NCBI GenBank assembly: GCA_003864495.1
Contig: ML133454.1
Coordinates: 3,507,442 to 3,571,441 of the forward strand
Direction of reading: 5' to 3'
Source: Nemopilema nomurai
Lineage: Eukaryota; Cnidaria; Scyphozoa; Rhizostomeae; Rhizostomatidae
Length of the DNA stretch: 64,000 bases
In this document: piece by piece, positions 20,901-32,900 of the stretch
Numbering within the stretch: position 1 is the stretch's first letter
How the letters are laid out: each line of letters starts with the position of its first letter
Position numbers and translations under genes: made by a program
The notes under the pieces: generated by a model
Database searches by the model: none
What the model was told of the DNA's origin: nothing
Seen by the model: the letters and a program-made list of their open reading frames with translations, nothing else

Positions 20901-23900
20901 CCGCATTCTGCAACTTCTGCACCGCTTGCCCTACCTTGGATGCGATCTCAGCTGTGATTGGGCTTTCTCCACTTCTTGAGCTGCCTGTCTTAGCCAGTTC
21001 ACCGTCGTCATTTCCATCCAACCACGACTTTGTGTTCTTTTCAGCCAAAATTTCCCCTGCATCAGGTGGCAAAGTTGGCTTTGATTTCTTAAACGGTTCC
21101 TCCATGTTTTGGAATCCACTACTGGCCGCATCAACTTCTCCCTTAGACAAACGTATTCCATTTGCATCTTTGGTTTTTTGAAATTTCTTCACCTCTTCGC
21201 GCAATTTCGCTGCAAAGTTGGATGCCAGGGTTGTGTCGACATCGCTCAGATTTTCCATTGTTGCAGCAGCATACTTTCTCAAATACCCTTCATCACCCTC
21301 CATAACTGGTGCAGGGATAAACCCTGTGAAACCACTCATTTGAACACCTGACTCACGATTAGGTGGCCATAGTGAGCCTTCCCTCTCGGCATCAGCATGA
21401 AGAGCGCTATCCCTCGTTGCCATACGATGATCGTTTTCGAAGTTCCTTACACGTGCTTCGGGCCCAAATGGAAATGGTATTCTTGACCTTCGAACCGCTT
21501 TTAAAACCGTAGTCTGCGAAAGACGCTTGCCACTTCCCCCTTCCTGAGACTTTGCAGCCAGAAGGCATCGTTTTGCGTCGAAGCTCCCCCGCAGCACATT
21601 CTTTGCGAACTCTCCAAGGAAGTTTCCCGCTGGTCTGTACCGTGCAACAACAAATGTGCAAACGAGGCCGTCCTGCATCACTTCTGCTCTTCCAACCCCA
21701 AGCTGGGTCGTTCCCTTCCATACGACTTGCGTAAAATGGCCAGCCCCTCCTGGCTCTTCTGTCTTGAAACCGTATCCCGGGTTGCATATTTCGTTGTACC
21801 TTGATAGAGAAGACGATTCTGAATACCTAAGCTTAATTAAAAAGTTGTACAAAGGCTTTTTCAACTGCTGTTTCTAACCCTTGCATAGTAAATAACATTT
21901 CACTGTTGGAAGCGTCATATCTGCGATACCGATGTAACAAATGCAAATACATTAATATCCTACTGGTCAAGACAGTACAACTGTTGAATCTCACGTCAAT
22001 AGGATAAATGGGCTTTAATTTGTAGAGCCTATGATTCATGCAGCTCACCATATGTCTGTAGCTTGTGATCCTGACATCAATTCGTTCCCCTTTCTGCAGA
22101 CGCTGGCGATATTTTCTCCGTCCTCCGTTCCAGAATGATCTAATCGCCCTAACTGTGCAATCTTCTTTGCATACGTTTCTGCTTCGATTGACATTCGGTA
22201 ATTCATTGCCAGTGGGCCTGCACCATGCTGCCTCCGGTACATGTTGTGCGATTCCAACATGGACCTTTCAAATCCTACATGGTGATGCATGAAAATTCAG
22301 ACTCATTGTATACTTTCAACAGAGTAGAGGCACAACCTTTTTTCAGTGAAATATAATGTATAGTCTAAGATATGTTCAATTCATTTGATATTGTGTCAAA
22401 ATCAATAAAAACTCATTCATTCCCAAGTCTTCCCCAATTTTTATGGTTCTACATTTTCAATAGATTACGGAAACATGCTTGGAAAGCAGCTGGATTTGAA
22501 TGTTCTTAATACAGCAACAATAAAAGCTTGAGATGAAACTTAAAATTAACTCTATTCCTAAACCAGTGCAAAGATCAGTATCTTGTTGAGGATAGATAAA
22601 GATGAATATACGTTTAGTCCATCTTGCAATGTATTAAGGAAACACTTGGCTTCTTCATGGCCTCTCTTTCGTTCCCTTGTTAATAGATATACTGACCTTC
22701 CCTGTCTTTCTCTGTGCCGATGTTCAACAGCGTTCCCTGCTTGAAACTGCTTTTCTGGGGATCAAAGGAATTAGGCGTCGGCACTTCCATTGTCTTTATG
22801 AGCACCTTCTCTGCTTCATTCTGCGGAAGAACATTGGCTAAGGACGGTCCTTTGATTTTGGGATACCGGGCTGTTACTGTTGTCCGGGTGTATGCAGAAG
22901 AAGGGCGGATGTTACCCGCAAACAGGGGTCCAATGGCTCGAGATACTGTTGGCCTAAAAGCTGCAAACGGCGGTGCAATTGGAAAGTGAGAAAGCGACGA
23001 TAAAGCCGTGGTAGCTGTGTTAAAGCGTGACTTGGGATTACCATACGGCAATGCAATGCTTCTTCCTTGCTCAGTCTGCAGGCCCTTTTTCTGTGAAACG
23101 TTTTTATTGTTGCCGCTTAAGATTCGCTGCAAACTCTCGGGGATCGCCGGGGGCTCATGCACAAACTTGAAAGGAGTCTTCATGAGGTAATTCGAGACTT
23201 TGGGGTCTTTTCCGCTGGCCACCTCTGCGGTTAGCATTTTAAACAAGCTATATGGCACTTTGTGACCCCCTAAAGTTATGGTGTATGGCTTTTTCGTGAT
23301 TGGCTTTGTCGCGACTTCAAAGCTCGAGGCCAAGGTGGGCATTGTCTGCTTTGCACTCAGAATTCGTCGCAGACTCTCTGGAATCTGGTGCTTGCTGCTG
23401 GCGGGTCTGACAAACGAGATTGGCCTAGCCTCGTTCTGTTTTCCTTTAGAATTGAGAATCCTTAAGAGGCTCTCTGGCAGCTTGTGAACCACACGGGCTT
23501 CAGCATGCTGCGGAGGAATGTTTTGATTCACTGGCCTGAAAGGAGCATTGGCAGACTTGAGCTTTTGAGCTTGCAGAATTCTGGCCAAGCTCTCCGGGAT
23601 TTTGTGCTGTGGCGGCGTCGGTTTGAATGGCATCCTGAACTTCTGCATTGGGACGCTATGCGCTTGGTTGTTTGACTTGATCATCTTGAGCAAGCTGGCA
23701 GGCAGTTGGTGCTGTTTGAAAGCAGCGGCAAAGGGTCGCTTGGGAGCCAGTGGGAGAACTGGCCGACGAATTGCACCCACTTTGTTGACAGTTTTAATTG
23801 GTACTTTGTACTGCTTGTTCACTCTGCCCTTTGGTGAAGCAAGCGGCTTTTTCACATAATACTTGTTATACCTTATGTTGGTGTTAGGCCTGAGTTGATG

Positions 23901-26900
23901 TTGCTGCGCTCTCGCTTTAGTATTTACATGGTATGTCTTTGAATTTCTGCTGGGGGCTAGCGCCGTCTTCCTGGAGAAGTTAACTTTGAATCCATGCATT
24001 AAGGTTTGTTTTGAAGGGGCTTTTACTGGCACAAATTCAGAATTCTCTGCCTCAATGACACCCCCAGATATCGGGTCAATAGTCGCACTTGTTGTTTTTC
24101 TGGACACGAGCGGAGTCTTTTGCGGCTGACTATGCCTCCGCATCCCCAATTCTGGCTTTTTCAATTGCGCATACGTCTTTGATTTTATCAGGTCCATTGG
24201 GTTGATAAACTCCTCTTGTCTAAGTTTCACATTAGCGCCGACTTTACCGAAATTGCCGTGATGCATCATCCAATTATTTCTTCTCGCAGAAGATATCCCG
24301 GCAGATTTTGAAACACTAGGCCCCTCGATAGCTTTGTATATGAAACCACCTCCTTCCTGATTTTCGACTATTTTCACAGTCGGGCCTATGTGCATGACGT
24401 GACTGTTGTCCTCAACAATGGTCTTTAGGCCATTATTCAAGACTCCGGTAAGAAGGTGAGGTTTCGACTTTCTCATCACATTACTTGCGGGACCATTCAG
24501 CCTTTGCCGGGAGCTCCCTTTGATAGAAACCCCTGACAGAGGGCCAAAAAACCCATCTGATTTCAGTTTCTGTTGCTTTCCCGCGTTTTGTTGCTTTCCC
24601 GCGTTCTGTTGCTTTCCCGCGTTCTGTTGCTTTCCCGCGTTCTGTTGCTTTCCCGCGTTCTGTTGCTTTCCCGCGTTCTTTTGCTTTTGTTTATTTTTCT
24701 GTGCCTCCATCGCTTTCAAGTGCATCAATGCCATCATCTTCTCCTGCAACTTAGAAGCGTGCAGTGCCTTTGCAAAGTCGCTTTCCAACTTGCCCACCAT
24801 CTTTTCGTTTCGCTGGTGAAATCTCATAAGGTCCTTCATCTTGTCCTTGCAGACAAGCTCATTAAAGTCGCCCTTCAGCACGTTTTTCTCGAAATCTCCA
24901 TGCACATTTCCACCCGGTGAGTATCTTGCGACAATGTAGGTGCATTTGAGGTTCCCGTGCATTCGTGTTTGTTTCGCAATGCCCACCTTCGTTGTTGACT
25001 TCCAAACGACTTGAGAGAAATGTCCGGTTCCACTTTCAGCAATTTTATTGGCAAAGTTGTAGCCTGGCTGACAGACCTCGTAGTACCTATGAAAAATGTT
25101 ATGCTTGAGTATCTTGATTTGAAAAGTTTGATCACTAAGAAAAACAAATGCAGACGCTCAAACTAAGAACTATCAAATAGTAACTTAATTGAGAACATAG
25201 CATATGTATCGAATCTTTTACACTAAAATTTCCTTATAAAAATGGACTCAGTTGCTGGTTTTGCTTTGAAATGAGCAGTTATTGATCCTGAAAAACATCA
25301 GATCGACGTTTATGTTTCTGCCAAATATTTACTTCAACTATCCTTACCATCTTGTCACAGCGTCCTCTGCAGACATTTCGGCATTGTTGTCGTAGCAACC
25401 AATTGCAAGGTTTTCGCCTTGGTCCTTCGGTAGACTGACGTCATGTTTTAGAAACCCAAGCTGCGTAAGATACGTAGCATACTTGAAGGCGGCTATCGTC
25501 AAGCTCTGGTCGAGTTCCAACTTAGGGACCTTGTGAATCTCACGCAACTTGTTATGTGTCTCAACACCAATGTTTGTAAATGTTTTCGGATCTAGCGATG
25601 CAAAAGTCACAGTTATAATCAAGAAAGGATATATCTACCTTGTTTTAGGCTATTTTATATTGTCATCTTTCAATAGTTATAAAAAGTTGCTCTGTATCGT
25701 AAGTCAATGATTCCTTCAAAAAGTAATCGAGTTTTCATCAATAGTCTCATTAATGGATGATTTTGCTGCTCCTTAGCGTTTCAGCAAAATTCACAATTTA
25801 GAAAGGACAAGACCTACATCTAATATTCTAACTGAAGGCTAGAGAGAAAAATCACCCATTCAAAGAGCGCCTTTTTACGTATCAACTGTCGTTACTAGCT
25901 TGCTTATCAGGATTGAATATTGCGAAGGAGGAGAGTAACCTTTCAATTTGTCAAGTAACACTTTCGGACCTTGCTAAGCATTAACAACAAGTGTTCAAAA
26001 GCCAAAACATTTTTAAGGTACTTAAGCCTTTCGTCAAATGGTGACCTTTCTCTAAATCTTTACAGCAAAATTTCTATTGATTTTGCTAATACGCCTTACA
26101 CTTAGTCCCATCGATTATCAATAATATTTCGAAGCACTTTCAACACTTATGCAAAACCGACCTTCGATGTACCCGGTTGCACCATGGTACAAAATCACGG
26201 GGCTTCCACTTGTGCCACCCAGCTCTGAGACACCATCTGTCATTTTGTGACTAACTGCTTCACCGTGGCCCTTTCCTTGCAGCATTGATGTTACACCTTT
26301 GAAATTTGTGCCTCCTTTTCCTGTCATGCCAGTTCCCTTCTCTTTTTCCAACGTTTTTATCATGTGAGTAACTTTTTGTATTTCGAGGTTCAGCTTTATC
26401 TTCTCCTTCTCCTTGGTAGCATTGAACGGCTTTTTATGCGATTCGTTTTGCACAGCTTGTCCACGAAGACTATTTTTCCCATCCTTAAGACTCTTTTCTT
26501 CGACGCTTTTGCAACGATTAGACGCTTTTCCTGTCTCCAATTCTTTCGCCAGTCCCTCACAAGTTTGGTCATCGTAACTACCTTTATCGATGTTTTCTCT
26601 AAATTCTTTCTGAATGTTGCCCTTAGGCGAATACCTGGCTACAACGACAGTACAAAAACGACCATTTTTCTTTATCGTCGCTCTTCCTATTCCGAATTCG
26701 GTCGTATTTTTCCAAATGAGCTGTGTGAAATGACCTGTGCCCATTTGTATGACATTCGATCTGAAATCGTATCCTAGTTCGCAGATATCATTATACCTGC
26801 AAGAGAAATAATGAAGCACTTTAAGCAAAGCTACCAATTAATTAAATATATCTTTCTTTGAGTTTAAAACTGAAAAGGCTTGTTTCCAATCTCATTTCAT

Positions 26901-29900
26901 TTCCAATCTCCAAACGCTCTGTTCCTTCCCACTATTTTAACAGCTGAAGATTTGATATTTGTAAATTTCATATTAGTGGGGACTCATTTTGATGTCTTCT
27001 TAAAGAACGATGCCCCTTCCTCAAGACAACGCCTTTACGAGCTAAATAGGTTCTGCAATAATGCCTTTTACTCCTGTTTCAAGCATGGCATTTTCTTACC
27101 ATTTGAATGTCGCCTCAGCTCCGGACAAAAGCTCTTTATCAGCAGAACACGTCATTGCCAGATTCTCTCCCTGGTTCTTTCGTGAATCCAGCGTCGAGTG
27201 TTGCAGTACTCCATTATGCTTCGTCACAATTTCATTCGCGTACTCCTCGGCGTTCTTTGAAAGGGAGTCACTGAGCTGCAAGCTCTTGGCAAGATGGATG
27301 CACCGCAGACGGTTATGCCACATTAGGGCGTTTTGACGGAAGGTTGACAAGTCTGAAATCAGGAGGAGATTATTATGAACCAGCGGAATTCACTGTCACA
27401 TAGCATCAAAGTGATTACAGTGGATAGCTGCCTTGAAAATTAGCGTGACTTTCGATTCAAGATCTGAAAACGACCAAGGGTCATAGCACAAGCGTTGGCC
27501 TTCCGCGTAAAGAGATGCTTAAATACGGGGCTTCAGCAATTATGTCCTGTATTAACCCGGGATATTCAAAAATCTATGAAAAAAATTCATAGACCATACG
27601 AAATTTTGATAAGCTTCCTTAAATTAAACGAACTTATTAAATGATGATCAACATAAAGTGATTAACTAGGCAAGATGTAGTACGTTGGGCACTTGCAGAA
27701 ACCATCAATAAACTTTCAATGTAGCAATGTCAAAATTGCACATTCTATTTACAGCCATTCTATTTACCTTCCTTTCCCCTCCGCCTTGCTGAGTTGAACC
27801 TGCTCTGGTTTTCTCTATTGTTGTCTCCCTCCGAAAGCAGCTTCATGTCATCGCTCATTGGCCTTCCCTCTCTTCTCCTTTCCTTTCCGTCGCTTTTAGC
27901 AAAGTGCCTCCCTTTATTCCGTTATTGCTTCGATGAAGTGATTGCTTCTTGTCCAGTGGTGAAGCTCGCATTGCTTACTAGATTACCAAGAGCCTTGCCT
28001 GGTACCAACTCCAATTCACCATTGTTGACTATCCTTCCACTCTTCAGTGCACCCTTTGATAATCCTTTACTGCCTTGGTATCCTTCAGGTTTCTCAAATG
28101 CCTCAATCAGATCATGCCCGTATATATCTGACTGTTTCATTTCCTCTTCACTCGGTAGTCCGGGGTTATCTGTACCGGCCCATCCCATCAAACCGGACTG
28201 ATAATCCTGTGTATCGGGCCGGACCTGTCTCATGGCATGCAGGCCAGTTATGTCCGGCTGTTCTCTCACAATATTGGATACGCCGTTCAAACCATACGTA
28301 GCTTGGTGTGTCAGCATGGCCAGATTCTTGGCCTCGTAATCAGTCACATGACCTGTGTTTTCACCGGGTGCCACAACTAAATTATGCCGGCTGTCTATGA
28401 CAAAATGCCTTGTGCGACTTGGGTCATAGTTGTTCTTTTCAATGGCTGAAGCGCCTCCAGCGCGGTTTATAGTCGACTTTTCTTTCATACTGACCTGTTG
28501 TTGTGACGGAATGGGAGCTCGGGAAAGAACTCCCTTCTTGGTAGCAGTAACCTCTTCGATTTTGCCCATGTCGTCGTCACCAAAGGTGTACAAAGCAGCT
28601 TGAAATCCGCTCTTGAAGCTTGCTGGGAGGTTAGAGTACCCGGGTGCGCCATGTCTTGTCTTTGCATTCAATAAGTCACCATTAATGGTAGAGAAATGCC
28701 CGGACTTCGAAGAAAAAGGCACTTTCTTGTTTGCAAGTGCCAGCTTAGGACTCTTGGCATGCGGTATTTCTTCGCTATGCTGCTTCGCGACTCCAGCTGA
28801 GTGTCCAGCAGAAGCTTCCGCGTTAGTTTGACGGATGCCCGCACCTCTGCCATCAACCTTTTCAGCAGCTGGTGTTTGGTGGCTGCCTAGAGGAACCCTT
28901 TGCAGCCTGTTATCCCGATGTGGCGTCATCAGCTTGCCTTGCTGTTCGCCGGCCACTTCAGGCTTCCGGCTGCGATAATTCTTACTTTTGGCGGCAATTT
29001 TCCCCATTTTTATCCCGGCTTCATCCTCTTCGCTATCATAAACTGAGCCAGTTCCACCGTACTCCGGGGTGTTAAAGCGATACTCATCCGTAAACATTTC
29101 TGGAGCCTTTTGATTGTCTCCTGAAACTATATCCATGTCATCAAACTTTCCGCGACTGTTCATGTTCATTTCTCCTATCCTCCTAGCTTCACTAGAAACT
29201 TCATCTTCAATGTTGGTTCCTTCTTGCTGCAATGAGCTCAAATTAATTCCGCTCTCGACGTTTTCGAAGGGAGACCAGGCCCAGGCCCTGATATTGATTG
29301 CAAAATTTTGTCACCTGCATCCTTAGACCGAATGGAATCTTCCCGACTGGCTCTTCGTAGAAGCTAGCGTCTGCCTCACTTCCCAAGCCAAGACCAGCGC
29401 GAAGGCCTGCTAAGTATCCGAAGTCGTGCTTAGCGGAGTTTGATGCGCTCCCAGGATGGGCCTTTGCTGCCCCCTGCTGGTGGATTGCTTGCATTTCTGC
29501 ACCAAGCGACGGCTTCGATGCGACATGATGCTGGTAGGGCGCGTCTGCGCTAGCAACTTTCACTTTGTTTAAATGCTGTTGTTTAGAATTGAAGTTCAAA
29601 GCTGGTGTGAAATCAGTCTGCTTATTGTTTCTGTTGATCGGCCCTTCGTGATTTCCGACATTTGCTTTGCTTGTGTATAAAGGTTTGGTTGTTTTGCATT
29701 AAAAGTCTGAAATTTCGAAGAGTGAAGTTGTGGAGAGTGAAATTGTGGAAGTGAAGTTGTGGAATGGAACTTTGAAGAGTGCAGTTGTTGTTGACTCTCG
29801 TGATGAAGCCTTCCTCTTCCTGCAAATTTATTCTATTTGAGTGCAATGGCCTTTGCCCTTTGGCATTGGGTGTCTGGAGCCGTGACGGGTGAGCTTGCTT

Positions 29901-32900
29901 GCTACTTCTATGCGTAGAAGCATATGATTAACACCCGGCTGTGGCCTAATTCCATTGTGTGTAGCCCCACCACCATTGCCCACAGGCCGCCTCACGGACA
30001 TCGCCGCGTTCTTGCTCTCCAGCCCCCGGTTGGAAGGCTTCAAGGAAGGCCTATGTGTAGTTTCGCCATTGAAGTACTTGAAAACATTTCCTTTATGAGA
30101 TGACATTCCACTGGCTGGTTTATGATGAGGCGACTCTGTTGGGACAACGAACTCATTTGTGGACTGCTGCTTTACTGTGTGACCATGATCCGAAATATAG
30201 CCCTTGTGGTTATCATTTCCAGATGCGTGGACTTCCTTCACTGGCCTATGTACAGTTTGCAAATGTTGAGCTCTGAATCCTGGGCTCATCGGCTTGTTGC
30301 CTTGCCTTCCTCTAGAGCTGAAATCGGAACACGACTAGGAACATTGTAGCGTGGTGTCTTTGCTGAAATTTTCTCGACTCGACTGACCTTGATGATGACC
30401 GAGGAGCGGACTTCGTGACTTCACGATGCTCGGTCCTGCGTTGGGTTTCACCTCAAATTCATTTCCAGTGCTGTCACTATGACCTAGTCGGAAATCTTCA
30501 TCCCTTGGGGACTCGAATAATACATTTCTATGCCGAGGTGTTTGCACCAATGAAAATTCAGGCAAGTCTTTCTCCAGTCCGTGTTTTATCCAGCTGTTGT
30601 CATCAGTGGACTGTTTTTCTACCTTAAAGTGGAACTTATCAGGGTTTTTTAATTGTGCCAGCTGCCCTTTTTGTGAGTATCCAGAATAAGGCTCCTTCGA
30701 AACTGCCAAATCTTCCATGTTATATTCATGAACCTTATGGAACGTATTTTCACCTTTCGAATTATACTTGTAGTATCTTCTGCATCATTTGGCTTGATAT
30801 TAACCCCATTTGTGTGATGCCTTTGTGGTGCAATTGGCTCTGGCATTATTTTTCCTCCTTTAGAAGAACCAGGCTTGATAAACTCACTTTCGATCGTTTG
30901 CTTCCCTCTACCAGCATGTGAAATGGAGCCACTGCGACCTCTTGATGGCCTAAAGCCTCTTAAAGTTGATTTGGGCCTGCTATAGTGCCTTGCAGTTGGT
31001 CTTGAACCATGAGTGAAGAGTTTTTTGCCAGCATACGATGGGCTACGGTGTCTCGGCTGTGTTCCAAAATGGCTGGTGGCTTGATCAGTCGGATTGATGC
31101 TTCTACTTGCACTGTTTGTGCATGAGTGAAGCGTCCCTTTTCCACGTTGCTTCGTATTGTCCCGAGATCATTGCCAGCCTTGAAGTATCTTGCTACAATG
31201 AAGGAGCACACATGTCCGTCTTCGTTTTTGCTGGCAGCCAACCCGATTCCCAGAGCCTTTGTGTCCTTCCACACAATTTGGGTGAAGTGACCAGTTCCAG
31301 ACTGCTTGCCATCCCGCTTGAAGCTATACCCAGGATCACAAACTTCCTCATACCTGAAAAAAGGGTAATATTTTAGCTTGAAATTTTGTTTCTTGGATTC
31401 CTAGATGTCTGGAATTACAACGCATTCATCTTAAATCTCAAATTCAGAAATTACTAATAGATTTAGAATTCAATCTAGGAATTACCATTTCTTGACAACT
31501 TGCAAAGCAGACGGCATTTCTCCATTTCGCGTACATAATTTTTCGATGCTTTCACCAATGCCTGGTCTTGACTTGAGAGGTGAATGAAGGATGGATCCTT
31601 TTCTTGCAAGTTTATCTGCGTACCACTGGCTTTCTCTGCTCAGTTTGAAGTTGAGAAGCAACGGAGGAGCCGAATGAATATTTCTGTACTTGTTGTGTTC
31701 AGTCGCCATATCTCTTTGGAATTTGATGAGTACTTGAATGCAAAACCAAGAACATTAGAAAAATATCACACGTTTGGCAGAAAATAGCTGTAAGAGATCA
31801 AGTATAAAGAAGATGTTTAAGTAAAAGGCTCGCTTTAATATTCTCTGGTGCATATATTCACTCTGCTGCATATGGCAAATAACGTTAGCACATTTATTTT
31901 GCCATTTGAAGCAAGTAGTCTTCAAATAAATCTCAGTAGCTGGCAAACTAATCGAATCTTCAGAATCTGCCACTCGGCGAAATTTTTCTCAAATATGATA
32001 TCAACCTTGGAAGCAAGTTTAATGTTAAAGTTTAGACTGAAACATAAGCGAACATTTATTTACCTTGACGGGGAATTACAATGACCTCTCTTTGAGGCTC
32101 TTCGACGGCTTTAGCCTCCGTTGCAGGTAGTTTCATGCTTGCTGTAAACTCCTTTCCTTCAATTTTCGAAGCTTCCTTCTCTAAAACATTGTGAAATCCT
32201 TTGAAGTGATCGTATCCTGTCTCGATATTTAGGCCGACAATAGATGGAGATTCTTTTGCCTTGCTGTGGTCTGCTACCAAGTGTGGTTGCTCTTCACTCA
32301 ACTTTGCACTCTCACTATTAAGTGTAGCACCCTTCTTGGCATCATAAACAGATGCATTTGGTTGGTCTACTTTCGAGCTGCTGTTCTCTTCATACACTTC
32401 ATTCAAATTCCCATCCTTCGGGTTTTGCTGCTTTCTGTTATCTCTGAAAGACTTTATGGGACTCTGTTTATCTAGTTCACCACCTGGAAGTAAATTAACA
32501 TTTTGCTTTTCCTTCTTCCAAGAGACCTCATGTTTTCCTCTACTGGCTCCATTTTTTTCATCACTGCTATCCAAAAAGAAGTTACTATGCGTGTTTTTAT
32601 TGACAATTTTTTTCTCAAAATTCTCATGTTTATTTGATCCTAATTCAGCCTGGTCTGTATTGGGAAATTCTTCGTTGTTTATGATGTCAGTAGGCTCGTA
32701 TTTTGCAAACAGTCTGCTACTTTTCCTACTTGTCGGAGCCTGAACACGAGCTTCATTTTTCAAATCCGTCTTCTCTGCCATAAATGAATTGTTAGCCGGA
32801 GCTTTATAACTTTGTGATTGAGCACTCGTGATATTATCTCCTTGAATATTCGTGTTAGCTACATCACTGTTACTCCCACCTCGATTTCTCTCGCCTGTTG

